52,944 nt of DNA, taken from positions 1-52,944 of the forward strand of contig JAFPXD010000069.1 of assembly GCA_017394835.1 (NCBI GenBank), read 5' to 3'. The DNA is from Clostridia bacterium. GTDB taxonomy: Bacteria > Bacillota > Clostridia > Christensenellales > CAG-138. The translations under genes were made by a program, and so were the position numbers. Under the pieces are notes generated by a model. The model had not been told where the DNA came from. It searched no databases and saw only the letters and a list, made by a program, of their open reading frames with translations. Positions 26,701 through 34,777 of the stretch are shown here, piece by piece. How positions within the stretch are numbered: position 1 is the stretch's first letter; each line of letters starts with the position of its first letter.

Positions 26701-28422
26701 TTATAAGGTCTCGCCTGTGTTTTTCATTATTACGCGCCCTTCCTCTATGCGCAGCTCCTTATTGCAGACGGAGAGCGCGGCGGGCTTGTGAGTGATTATG
26801 ACGACCGTTTCGAAACCGCCGCTGCGCAGGTTTTCGAGAAGACGCCTTTCGGTATCGGCGTCGAGGGCGGAGGTCGCCTCATCCAGCAGGAGCACGGGCG
26901 CCCCCGTGAGCAGCGCCCTTGCAACGGCGATGCGCTGCGCCTGACCTTCGGAAAGGCCCATGCCGTGCTCGCCTATCACGGAATCGAGCCCCGCGGGAAG
27001 GGACTCTATGAATTCTTCCGCGCAGGCGGTGCGGGCGGCGCGCATTATTTGCTCATCGTCCGCGTCCTTGCTGAAGAAAGCTATGTTTTCGCGGATGGTG
27101 CCGGAAAGCAGCAGGTTTCCCTGAGGGACGTATGCGAAGAGCCTTCTCGTGCCGGCTCCCGCGGAGGCGGAAATATCGGAGCCGCAGATCCTGACCTCGC
27201 CCCCGCACGGGGCGTAAACGCCCAGCAGGAGCTTCATCAGCGTGGATTTGCCTATGCCCGAAATGCCCGTCACAGCTACGAGATCGCCCCTTTTGAGGGT
27301 GAGCTCCGCATCGCGGAGAACGGGGGTCTCCGCCCCGTCCTTTTCGTAAGAGAACGAAACGCCCTCAAAGCTCGCGGAAACGAAGTCGGAGGGGACGGCC
27401 TCCCCTTCCGAGCCGCGCTCCGCGGGAAGGTACTCTATTTCCATAAGCCTCTCGCAGGAGGCGGTCATTGTGAAAAACTGCGGCACGAGGCCCGTGAGCT
27501 GTGAGAACGGCGCCTGCACCTGGGAAACGAGCTGCAGCACCGCCGCGAGCGCGCCGTAGGTGATGACCCTGTCCGGGCCGAACACCCCCGCTATGCTCAT
27601 TGTCCCCCACGAAAGCGCCATGATCACGCCCAGCGTGAAAACGAAGCTCATACCCTCCCCCGCGAGCACCGAAACGAGCCTGCGCTTCATGGCGGCGGCA
27701 AAGCTCCTTTCCTGGAGCCCGTCAAGCCGCGAGAGCATGCTGCCCGAGGCGCCGAACACGCGCACGGCAAGCTGGTTTTCGGCCGTTTCCTGCATGAATG
27801 AGCGCGCCGCGCCCTCAGTTTCCTGCATACGGCGGTGGAGCCGCTTTATATGCGGGCGGATCACGAGCGAGAATGCCGCCACCACTATTGCCGCCCCCAA
27901 TGAGAGCGCGGCGAATATCCAGTCGTAGCGGGCGAGCACGACGAATGCCGTGATGAGCTTTGCCGCAAATTCGAACAGCTTGGGCAGGAGCGAGGAGGCC
28001 GCCTCCGAAACGATCGAAACGTCGTTCGTCATGCGGTTCATAAGGTCGCCGCTGTGGTAGCGGGTGACGCAGGCGTAATCCCTGTCCAATATCCTCTCCA
28101 TAAGCGAGCGGCGGAGCGTCATGCTCATGCGGAAGCTCATGCGGGTCTGCAGGAGCTTTGCAAAAAATCTTATCGTGAGCCCGGCCACGGTCACTCCCGC
28201 CATTATTCCGAGGCGGATGAACATGGCCCTTTTATCCCCCTCGACGGCGGCGTCTATCGCCTGAGCCATGAATATCGCCATCGAAACGGAAAGCACCGAT
28301 ACCGCCGCCATCATGAACGAAAGCAGTATCAGCGCGGGGAGCCGGCTGTGAAGCTTCCCGCGGAGGTAGCGGAGCGCGCCGCCCGTATCCCTATTCACTT
28401 TTTGCGAAACAGCTTTTTCCAT
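26701..28422 (-). CDS. ABC exporter, membrane domain fused to ATPase domain
   Basis: 573 residues. About six membrane helices (20–320) precede the ATPase domain: Walker A GISGIGKST (Lys about 392), signature LSEGQAQRIAVARAL, Walker B VLLLDEATSALD and the switch ITHKPA. There is no N-terminal C39 peptidase domain, so any leader removal must be done by another protein; an S26 peptidase is encoded just upstream. Start choice is uncertain. The ATG used overlaps the peptidase gene by 28 nt; a GTG at 28398, forming GTGA with that gene's stop codon, is an attractive alternative of 565 residues. It probably exports the product of the HPrK-like/PqqD cassette, by inference. Confidence 0.9.
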   Translation of the reverse strand: MEKAVSQKVNRDTGGALRYLRGKLHSRLPALILLSFMMAAVSVLSVSMAIFMAQAIDAAVEGDKRAMFIRLGIMAGVTVAGLTIRFFAKLLQTRMSFRMSMTLRRSLMERILDRDYACVTRYHSGDLMNRMTNDVSIVSEAASSLLPKLFEFAAKLITAFVVLARYDWIFAALSLGAAIVVAAFSLVIRPHIKRLHRRMQETEGAARSFMQETAENQLAVRVFGASGSMLSRLDGLQERSFAAAMKRRLVSVLAGEGMSFVFTLGVIMALSWGTMSIAGVFGPDRVITYGALAAVLQLVSQVQAPFSQLTGLVPQFFTMTASCERLMEIEYLPAERGSEGEAVPSDFVSASFEGVSFSYEKDGAETPVLRDAELTLKRGDLVAVTGISGIGKSTLMKLLLGVYAPCGGEVRICGSDISASAGAGTRRLFAYVPQGNLLLSGTIRENIAFFSKDADDEQIMRAARTACAEEFIESLPAGLDSVIGEHGMGLSEGQAQRIAVARALLTGAPVLLLDEATSALDADTERRLLENLRSGGFETVVIITHKPAALSVCNKELRIEEGRVIMKNTGETL

Positions 28423-28889
28423 ACGTTGTAAATGACGCGCTGCGCCTTCATTGATAAGGAGCGGAACGGGCTCGTTGCGACCATCCAGAACGAATAGAGC
28501 CTGTACCACGGCTCGCTCGGGGAATGCGCTTTGCCGCGGCTTTCATACGCCGTAACGACGCCTATCACGGCCTCCTTTTTGACGGGCGGATCGGGCTCCC
28601 TGCGGTTATCCCCGCAGAAAACGAGCTCCCCGCCCCTTGTTTTTACGAGCCTGTGAAGAACGAAACGCTCCTCATCCCCCTCGCGGGAAATGAAAAGAGC
28701 CACCGTGCCCTTTTTTATTCGGGCAGGAGGCTTTTCGAGGGTGACGGTATCGCCCTCGGCGCGAAGCATGGGAAGCATGCTCACCCCCTTCGGGGAAAAG
28801 CTCACACTGCCGCCCTCACGCAGCTTTTCCTCCATGAGCGCCTCCATCTGGGAGAGCTGCGCATGGAGCTTTCGTTTTTCTTCGCTCAT
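28395..28889 (-). CDS. S24/S26-family serine peptidase, Ser/His type
   Basis: 164 residues. FSPKGVSMLPML carries the nucleophile Ser37 in the signal-peptidase motif SMxP. VLHRLV puts His79 where bacterial signal peptidases have Lys, as in SipW/Sec11-type enzymes. FCGDNRREPDPP is the conserved GDN box. The N-terminal 28 residues are a charged helix rather than a membrane anchor, and only a weak hydrophobic stretch (YRLYSFWMVATSPF) is near the C-terminus, so it may be cytoplasmic or peripheral. It sits between a PqqD-like gene and an ABC exporter. Related peptidases occur in RiPP-like clusters, where they are presumed to cut precursors. Confidence 0.85.
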   Translation of the reverse strand: MSEEKRKLHAQLSQMEALMEEKLREGGSVSFSPKGVSMLPMLRAEGDTVTLEKPPARIKKGTVALFISREGDEERFVLHRLVKTRGGELVFCGDNRREPDPPVKKEAVIGVVTAYESRGKAHSPSEPWYRLYSFWMVATSPFRSLSMKAQRVIYNVWKKLFRKK

Positions 28890-28903
28890 CTTATCGCCCG
28901 CTG

Positions 28904-29167
28904 TCAGTCCAAAAGCTCCTCTCCGCGGAGCTTTTCGACAAAGCGGCGTATGCCCGCGCGGGCGGTCTTTTCATCGACCTCATACTCCGCGAGCATGGCG
29001 CTTACCATCGCATCCTCATCCGTTTCGTTCTCCAGCAGACGCCAGAGGAACGCCGCGGTCTCGTTCAAAGTTATCATGCCGTTGAAATCGATCGCGGTCT
29101 CGCCCGCGGGAACTACGATAGTCGCATCGGCAACCTGCTTTAAGACAAAGCCTTCCTTGATCTTCAT
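28904..29167 (-). CDS. PqqD-like RiPP recognition protein
   Basis: 87 residues, the normal size of stand-alone PqqD-like proteins. VLKQVADATIVVP, followed by FNGMITLNETAAFLWRLLENETDEDAMVSAMLAEYEVDEKTA, shows the three-strand and helix pattern of the RiPP recognition element, including the conserved LNETAAFLW. Such domains bind leader peptides of ribosomally made natural products. It lies 120 bp after the HPr-kinase-like gene and 14 nt before the S26 peptidase gene. Confidence 0.88.
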   Translation of the reverse strand: MKIKEGFVLKQVADATIVVPAGETAIDFNGMITLNETAAFLWRLLENETDEDAMVSAMLAEYEVDEKTARAGIRRFVEKLRGEELLD

Positions 29168-29182
29168 TATCCCTTTCCGCGC

Positions 29183-29203
29183 TCCCGATCGAACGGGAGC
29201 TCC
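29183..29203. promoter_or_regulatory. Inverted repeat before the PqqD-like gene
   Basis: GCTCCCG and CGGGAGC flank a 6-nt centre (TTCGAT on the coding strand), 16 nt before the start codon. It has no run of T, so it is not a standard terminator. It may be an operator or an mRNA-processing hairpin that sets the ratio between the kinase-like protein and the genes after it. Confidence 0.4.
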
Positions 29204-29287
29204 TTTCCTGGGGGTATTTTTCCCGCTTTCGCGGAGAAACTTGCGCGGGTAACGGGCAAAAGCCGCCCCGCAAAATTTATAAAAAGG

Positions 29288-29992
29288 TTAAATTCTTATT
29301 GAGGGGAGCATCGCGGCAGAAGCGAGCTCCGCGGCGGAGAGCTCCGGAGTGCAGCCGAGGCGGTAAACGGGCGTTTCCCGAAGGAGCCTGTCAACGGTCG
29401 CAAGCAGCTTTTCCATGCTCTCCTTTTTGATGGCGCGCACCGTCTGCGAAATGAGCGCGGGCGCCGCCTCCCGAGCCCGCATGGGCTCTATGAAATCCTT
29501 ATCCGACCTCTGCAGGAACGCTATCCCGCCGAGGGGGACCGCCTCGTTGCGGTTTATATCGTGCTTGCCGCTCCACGGGGTGCCGTAAACTATGAACCCC
29601 TCCTCCGAGGAGCGGAGCGCGGGCTTATCGTCATTCAGTATGTAGGCTTCGGGGAAGAGCTTCATCCACAGGCCGGTATGGGTGCTTTTGCCCACTCCGG
29701 AGGGGCCGGAAAAGAGGTACGCGCGGCCGCCCACCACTATCGCGGAGGAGTGCAGCAGCATCCCGCCGCGCTCGATGAGCTTGAAATAGAACTTGTTGCC
29801 GGAGATGAGGTAACGGGCGCCGTCGTCATTCAGAGTGGTCTGATCCATCAGCCATTTGCTTTCGGCTTCGGAAACGGTCACTGTGAATTCGGGCTCGCCG
29901 CTTTCGACGCGGTACTTGCCCGCACGCGCTTCAAAAAGCGCGCCGCATTCCTTTGCTTCGAAAACGATGTCCGCCGCCTTGAACAAGTCCAT
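29288..29992 (-). CDS. HPr-kinase-like P-loop protein of RiPP-type clusters
   Basis: 234 residues. YLFSGPSGVGKSTHTGLW holds the P-loop (96–104) as in HPr kinase/phosphorylase C-domains, with LLHSSAIVVGG upstream and ILNDDKPAL downstream. The N-terminal HPrK domain and the HPr-binding features are missing. Similar short HPrK-like proteins occur in lasso-peptide and other PqqD-containing clusters, where some phosphorylate the peptide; here the substrate is unknown. GGAGG is only 1 nt from the ATG used. A TTG two codons later (29986) would have ideal 7-nt spacing and may be the true start. It is first in its operon. Confidence 0.8.
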   Translation of the reverse strand: MDLFKAADIVFEAKECGALFEARAGKYRVESGEPEFTVTVSEAESKWLMDQTTLNDDGARYLISGNKFYFKLIERGGMLLHSSAIVVGGRAYLFSGPSGVGKSTHTGLWMKLFPEAYILNDDKPALRSSEEGFIVYGTPWSGKHDINRNEAVPLGGIAFLQRSDKDFIEPMRAREAAPALISQTVRAIKKESMEKLLATVDRLLRETPVYRLGCTPELSAAELASAAMLPSIRI

Positions 29993-30017
29993 ACCTCCCC
30001 TTTTATACTGCTCTCAT

Positions 30018-30046
30018 ATTATAACAGTTTTTTTCCTCCCGCACAA
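30018..30046 (-). promoter_or_regulatory. Promoter of the HPrK-like/PqqD cassette
   Basis: On the minus strand TTGTGC, 17 bp and TATAAT lie about 20 nt before the ribosome binding site. Confidence 0.7.
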
Positions 30047-30099
30047 TAGCCCATTTTGGGGCGCGGGCAAACAAATTTGATCCTTCCGGCCCCCGGGGT

Positions 30100-30128
30100 T
30101 TGAGTTTTGCCCCCGCGCGTGGTATAAT
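30100..30128 (+). promoter_or_regulatory. Promoter of the FG-GAP-like lipoprotein
   Basis: TTGAGT, 17 bp ending in TGG, and TATAAT lie 32 bp before the TTG start codon. It is divergent from the promoter of the HPrK-like cassette. Confidence 0.75.
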
Positions 30129-30160
30129 ATTGCGAACCAAACCGAAAAGGAGCCCCCGCT

Positions 30161-31072
30161 TTGCGCCCTTACCGCCTTAAAAAAGCAAAAAGACCCTTCC
30201 GGCCCGCCGTGCTGCTTTTAGCCGCGCTGCTTTTGACCGCGCTTTTCGCATCCTGCAAAGGCAATCACTCCGGCGCCATTGAGGTCGTGATCCCGCCCGC
30301 CGGCGATGAGGCGGCCCGGACCGCGTCGCCCACGGAGCCCGCCCATTCCGATCCTTCTGCGGAGCCTTCCTCCGCCCCGTCCCAACGCCCGGAGACGCTT
30401 CGCTCCCGCGCGCTTGCCGGGGAAGTGATCCCCGTTTCCGGCGGGAAGGCGGCCGGCGCGGGAATGGAGCCCGTTTCGGTCGATATAGACGGCGACGGCG
30501 CGGAGGAGCTGCTTTCAGTTGAGGATATTGGCGGCGGCCCCGTGTTCTGCATCGGGGGGGAGCCCTTTCTTGACGTGGGGCAGAGCGTTTACATAGCCTC
30601 TCCCGATGGGAAAAACATAGTGTTCCTTACCGAAAAAGCGGGCGAAGAGGGCTTCCGCATGTTCTTTGCCGATTATAACGGCAACCTCTTCTGCCGCTTC
30701 GTCGGGCGCATGGCGAACGGCCGCGCGGAAGAATTTCCCCGCCTTTCCTCATGGGAGGAATACGTCAGGGCGGGGCTTGAGATCCCGCTCCAGTCGCCCA
30801 TTCTTTACGAGGAAGGCGAGCCCGGCCGACATACCGTCCGCCTCGATATGGACGGGGACGGCGCCCGGGAGGAGATCTCCTTCGACGGGCTGACCCTTAC
30901 TTTGAACGGCGAGGATCATTCCGAGCTTCTGACCGCCACGCTCCCCCGCTTCATCTGGGATGAGGGCCGCGGCTCCATTGCGCTTTACGGCTCCGCGGGC
31001 GATCTTGCGATATTCCTTTTCATAGAAAACGGGAAGGTAGTGAAGGAGACCAGCTACGCGCAGCTTCTTTGA
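30161..31072 (+). CDS. Lipoprotein with calcium-loop (FG-GAP-like) repeats
   Basis: 303 residues from a TTG with AAAAGGAG eight bases upstream; there is no nearby ATG. A basic N-terminus and hydrophobic stretch end in the lipobox FASCKG. A Ser/Pro/Glu-rich linker follows (about 45–85). Two motifs, DIDGDGAEELL and DMDGDGAREEI, are Asp-rich loops like those of FG-GAP or VCBS-type beta repeats, and each is followed by a similar block. It is probably a surface-exposed lipoprotein that binds calcium structurally. No enzyme motif is seen. Confidence 0.75.
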   Translation: MRPYRLKKAKRPFRPAVLLLAALLLTALFASCKGNHSGAIEVVIPPAGDEAARTASPTEPAHSDPSAEPSSAPSQRPETLRSRALAGEVIPVSGGKAAGAGMEPVSVDIDGDGAEELLSVEDIGGGPVFCIGGEPFLDVGQSVYIASPDGKNIVFLTEKAGEEGFRMFFADYNGNLFCRFVGRMANGRAEEFPRLSSWEEYVRAGLEIPLQSPILYEEGEPGRHTVRLDMDGDGAREEISFDGLTLTLNGEDHSELLTATLPRFIWDEGRGSIALYGSAGDLAIFLFIENGKVVKETSYAQLL

Positions 31073-31142
31073 CGCGGCTTCGGGGCTCGCCCCGGTCAAG
31101 CGCTTGCTCTCTTTTCCCGCAAAATATATTTTCGCTCCCCTC

Positions 31143-31171
31143 TTGACAACTTCGAACATTTGTTCTATAAT
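31143..31171 (+). promoter_or_regulatory. Consensus promoter with LexA-like operator between convergent genes
   Basis: A perfect TTGACA–17 bp–TATAAT promoter. Inside the spacer lies GAACATTTGTTC (31154–31165), a 5-bp palindrome that with its flanking bases matches 12 of 14 positions of the Bacillus LexA box CGAACRNRYGTTYC. Transcription would start near 31178, at or next to an ATG (31177) that opens only a six-codon frame (MSSIHL). A terminator-like hairpin starts about 20 nt on. No annotated gene lies downstream on this strand. Confidence 0.7.
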
Positions 31172-31198
31172 AATATATGAGTTCTATACATCTATAAC

Positions 31199-31238
31199 GA
31201 ACAAGAAAACGACCTCCCAAGGGTCGTTTTTCTTGTTC
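31199..31238. terminator. Long A/T-rich hairpin behind the LexA-box promoter
   Basis: GAACAAGAAAACGACC pairs with GGTCGTTTTTCTTGTTC (16 bp, one bulge). The outer arms are U-rich in both directions. It ends the short transcript from the consensus promoter and probably also the minus-strand operon that stops at 31322. AT-rich sequence with TCTATATAT repeats follows to 31280. Confidence 0.65.
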
Positions 31239-31321
31239 TATATATATTTACATAGATATATCTATATTATCTATATATGCACGGCGCCGGGAAAAAGCGG
31301 GGCTTACCGTCCCGCGTTCCT

Positions 31322-32476
31322 TCAGGCCCCGCTCCACACGGCATGGACTGTGTGATCCCGCTGCAGAGCGATGGGAGTATTCGCGGTCAATATCTCGCCG
31401 TTCGGCTCGAGCGACCAGCCCATAAAGCGGTACCCCGGCCTTTCGGGCACTATCAAAGCAAGCGGCGCATAGGTGAGCGCGCCGTTTGGATCCGCGGCGA
31501 ACACGGGCAGTACGTCCTTCCCCTCCGGGAGGGGCTCGCCGCCGCACACGTCGAGCAGGAGCTCTATTTCAAGCTTCAGATGGCGCTTTGAAACGAGGCG
31601 GTAAAATCTGAAATACGAGCCGCTCGAATGGAATTTGTTTGCGAATTCGAGGAATTCCTCCGCCGATCTCGTTTTGGCGACGGCGCGCGGCGCTATCTCC
31701 TCCACCGTTTCGACGACCGCGGGGCGGCCCCTGCCATCGAGCTTTATATCCGTTATTATCACGCAGTGACCGCGGTAAAGGGGGTTGCCGTGCTCATCCG
31801 TGCCGCTGCGGTTGGCGGCGATCATCGCGTCGCCGGGCTCCAGCGCCATGAGATCCTCCTCGGTATAAATACCCTCGCGTCCGCTCGTCGCGGGCACTAT
31901 GCGGCAGATGTTCTGATCCACCGCGTCGCTGGTGAACATATAGGTCGTCATATGCGGGATCTGCCACGCGTAGGAAAGGAACGCGGAGCAATCCGAGCCC
32001 ATGAGCGCGCCCCAATTCGCATCCTGCGCGGAAGCCGCCCCTGCAGCCCTGTCGAAATCCGTGCCCTCCGTATTCGCCTGACGCAGGAAATTGGCAATGG
32101 TGAACGCGTAACCGGGAGTCGCGCCCGTATCGGGATCGACCCAGCCCACGTACTGCTGTTTCCCCGTGAACTCCGTGCCGTTGAAGAGCGCGCTCCGCGA
32201 ATAGGGCATGCTGTTTTCCGCTTCGCCCGCGTTATAGAGCTTGTTTGAATTGCAGGCTCGGAAGCTGTATCGGGGGATCCACGCGTTATCGCGCTCCGGG
32301 CTGCCCAAAAACGCGAGCCTCAGCGCGCGGGCGGTTATTATGTCGTCCGCAGCGGAACGGGGCACGCTCGTCAGCGCCTCCGCGCCCTCCGCGCGGTGCA
32401 TGGGGAAAAACCCCGCCAGCATTGGCAGAACGAGCAGCGCCGCGGCCAGTATTTTAATGAGCTTCTTTCTGTTCAC
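31322..32476 (-). CDS. Secreted NlpC/CHAP-like cysteine peptidase with InlB-type repeat
   Basis: 384 residues. Residues 1–32 are a signal peptide. GSDCSAFLSYAW (Cys163) and YRGHCVIITDI (His237) are the Cys and His blocks of papain-like NlpC/P60 or CHAP enzymes, which cut peptidoglycan peptides. The C-terminal 70 residues end in PGYRFMGWSLEPNGEI...VHAVW, the beta-grasp InlB/Listeria–Bacteroides repeat common on Bacillota surface proteins. It overlaps the membrane-protein gene before it by 23 nt and closes the MoxR–DUF58 operon. Whether the substrate is cell wall or protein is not shown. Confidence 0.75.
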   Translation of the reverse strand: MNRKKLIKILAAALLVLPMLAGFFPMHRAEGAEALTSVPRSAADDIITARALRLAFLGSPERDNAWIPRYSFRACNSNKLYNAGEAENSMPYSRSALFNGTEFTGKQQYVGWVDPDTGATPGYAFTIANFLRQANTEGTDFDRAAGAASAQDANWGALMGSDCSAFLSYAWQIPHMTTYMFTSDAVDQNICRIVPATSGREGIYTEEDLMALEPGDAMIAANRSGTDEHGNPLYRGHCVIITDIKLDGRGRPAVVETVEEIAPRAVAKTRSAEEFLEFANKFHSSGSYFRFYRLVSKRHLKLEIELLLDVCGGEPLPEGKDVLPVFAADPNGALTYAPLALIVPERPGYRFMGWSLEPNGEILTANTPIALQRDHTVHAVWSGA

Positions 32477-33701
32477 GGGTATCGGTCTCCCGTTCGTTGT
32501 CTTCCGTTCTGTTGTTCACAAGCCTTTCGTAGCATTCCTCCGCAAGCAAAAGCTCCTCATAGGAAACGCCGCCCCTCGCGCCGTAACGCGCCTTTCGGTA
32601 TATGGCGCGGAGCGTGCGGTCGTCGCCCACGGTCTCCTCCGCGAGTCTTGAAACGTCCTCGGAGGTGCTGCTTCTTGCTATCATCACGCGGCGCTGCCTC
32701 AAAACGCCGAGATAGCGGCGGTAGATCTCACGCACGGCTTCGGCGTTGGTCCTGTCCTTTTTGCGCCTGCGAGTGCGTTTGGGCATTATACGGTCGGGAT
32801 CTTCCTCAAACGTGAAACGCTCCTCCTTTGCGGGCTCCGCCCCGCCCGCGTTCTTTATCACGAGCACGGTTATCACGATCACGGCTATCACCGCCGCGGC
32901 GATGAGCAGCGTTTTTGCGTCGATATTCACCGGGACGTTCAGCGAGGCGTAATCGCCGCCATAATCCGGGCGGGGGTTTACGTCCAAGGGCGCCTCCGGC
33001 ACGAACGAAGGATCCGGGGTGAAGCTCGGCACGGTGGTTTCGGGCGGAAGGGTGTTCGCGAATATCGCGTCCCACAGCTTCGTCCAGAGTATCACGAACC
33101 CGCCGAAGAGCCATGCCAGACCGTAGCCTATGTATTTGAGCACGGGCAGCAGCAGGTAGAAAAGCCCGCCTGCGCCTGCGCCTATACCCAGCACGGCGAG
33201 CCACCCGCCCGCGCTTTCCGCCTGCCATACGGCGTTTTTGACCGGGCCCGTCCGCACCGCGCGCAGCGCGAGGATCATGAATACGAACGAGGGCACGAAG
33301 AAATATCGGGGATTGCGCGTGTAGATCCCGTCAACGAGCGAGGCCAGCATGAAGAAGAGCCCCAGGATAATGAGCCAAACCACCTCGCGCCTGTAACGCC
33401 AGCCCTCCCCGCCGAACCTGCCGGCGGCAAGCACCGCGGCGGTGTAGAGCGTGAGCGCGCCGACTGCGGCATAGGTATAGACCCCCGTTACGGGCATAAG
33501 CAGCGACAGCGCGGGGGCAAGCCCTATCGCGAGCCTGAGCGCCGCGTTTTCGAGCCTTACCGCTGTAAAGCTCGCGGCGAACACCAGCGCGCAGCATACG
33601 GCGAAAACGGCGGCGTTCCTGTCGCCGGAGCGGATCATGGTCATCAATCCCGCGCCGAACAGCGCGTGGGCGGTCAGTCTGAAGGAAGCGTAATTACGCA
33701 T
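32454..33701 (-). CDS. Membrane protein of the MoxR–DUF58 operon, DUF4129-like tail
   Basis: 415 residues with about seven membrane helices in the first 210, then a Pro-rich extracellular stretch (TLPPETTVPSFTPDPSFVPE), one more helix (LLIAAAVIAVIVITVLVI), and a cytoplasmic tail. The tail (AVREIYRRYLGVLRQRRVMIARSSTSEDVSRLAEE) resembles DUF4129, often found at the end of transglutaminase-like proteins in such operons. The transglutaminase core itself is missing. It overlaps the DUF58 gene by 8 nt. The function is unknown, presumably a membrane scaffold of the MoxR system. Confidence 0.75.
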   Translation of the reverse strand: MRNYASFRLTAHALFGAGLMTMIRSGDRNAAVFAVCCALVFAASFTAVRLENAALRLAIGLAPALSLLMPVTGVYTYAAVGALTLYTAAVLAAGRFGGEGWRYRREVVWLIILGLFFMLASLVDGIYTRNPRYFFVPSFVFMILALRAVRTGPVKNAVWQAESAGGWLAVLGIGAGAGGLFYLLLPVLKYIGYGLAWLFGGFVILWTKLWDAIFANTLPPETTVPSFTPDPSFVPEAPLDVNPRPDYGGDYASLNVPVNIDAKTLLIAAAVIAVIVITVLVIKNAGGAEPAKEERFTFEEDPDRIMPKRTRRRKKDRTNAEAVREIYRRYLGVLRQRRVMIARSSTSEDVSRLAEETVGDDRTLRAIYRKARYGARGGVSYEELLLAEECYERLVNNRTEDNERETDTREQKEAH

Positions 33702-34758
33702 TTGCCGCCTCCTCTCCCGTGAGCACGCAGGCCTTTATATCGGTCGCGGTCTCCACCGCCGAGATCGCCTCGCGCGTCCTCACGTCGAGCGCGGGCGCTA
33801 TCACGATCACCCCGCGCGAGCCCCTGCCCGCTATCGCCTCACGGCGGCAGGTGGAAGCAAAATCCTTGTATTTGACGAATTTCGAAACGCCTATCCTGCG
33901 CTGAACGTCAAAGCTGTGCGCTCTGCCCCCGCCCTTTTCGACCTCGAAAATATCGCCGTTCGAGTGGACGGAATAGGGTATGCGCAGCGTTTCCAGCCTT
34001 TCGCAGACGGTCCTCAGTATTTCGAGGCAGCGTTCCGCGGTATTCTTATCGACTTGTTCTATATCCATAAGCACGGCCACGTCCGTATCGACCGTGAAAT
34101 CGTGCTTTTTGACCATCAGCCGCCCCGTCTTGGCCGTCTGGAGCCATGATATGCTCTTCATGGGCTCGTTCCCCGTGTATTCGCGGAAGCCGAGCACGAG
34201 CGAGGGATCCTCCATTATGAAGCGGCGGACGGAAATATCGCCCAAAAACCCGCCGAGAGCGGAAATATCCGGCTCGCTGTCTATGATGCGCGCCGTGCAG
34301 ATCATGCTGCCGGGGATGTCGAGGGACTTTACCTTCGTTTTGAAGCCAAGCAGATCGCCCACCTCTATATACACCTTGCCCAACCTGTGCCTTCCGCGCT
34401 CACGGAGCGAAAAATGCACCCTGCCCTTCAATACCCTGCGGGGCATCAGGAAGCCGTCGAACGAGAACATGTTACCGAAAAGCCCGCCGCTCCTGTGCCT
34501 TTCGAGCCATTCATCATCCTCGCGCACCTCCACGGCTTCATCGAAAAGGAACGAAAAGCTCAGGAACCCTATCGGCAGCAGCGAAGTGTTGCGGACCCTG
34601 TACGTTATGGTCGCCACCTCGTCCGGCTCGGTAAGGCTCATGTTGAGCTCGCATCTGAACGCCACCTTTTTTATGCCGACGGTAAGCGAAAGCACCTCGG
34701 CCGTGATCATCGCGGCGAGCACTCCGATTATCAGCAGTATGAGAAGGGTGAGCGGCAT
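33694..34758 (-). CDS. DUF58 family protein
   Basis: 354 residues. Two membrane helices lie at the N-terminus (LTLLILLIIGVLAAMITAEVLSL), although the second is not distinct. LGFREYTGNEPMKSISWLQTAKTGRLMVKKHD is the DUF58 signature, followed by a von Willebrand A-like fold with VAVLMDIEQ in the position of the MIDAS start. DUF58 proteins pair with MoxR ATPases, as here: the MoxR gene is 19 nt upstream. Confidence 0.92.
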   Translation of the reverse strand: MPLTLLILLIIGVLAAMITAEVLSLTVGIKKVAFRCELNMSLTEPDEVATITYRVRNTSLLPIGFLSFSFLFDEAVEVREDDEWLERHRSGGLFGNMFSFDGFLMPRRVLKGRVHFSLRERGRHRLGKVYIEVGDLLGFKTKVKSLDIPGSMICTARIIDSEPDISALGGFLGDISVRRFIMEDPSLVLGFREYTGNEPMKSISWLQTAKTGRLMVKKHDFTVDTDVAVLMDIEQVDKNTAERCLEILRTVCERLETLRIPYSVHSNGDIFEVEKGGGRAHSFDVQRRIGVSKFVKYKDFASTCRREAIAGRGSRGVIVIAPALDVRTREAISAVETATDIKACVLTGEEAANA

Positions 34759-34777
34759 ATCTTCGGCTGCCTCCCTT

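Noticed and set aside
29016..29273. An 85-codon frame overlapping the PqqD-like gene, considered as a RiPP precursor
   Set aside because: It has no ribosome site, lies out of frame over most of the PqqD-like gene, and its Arg-rich sequence looks like a shadow.
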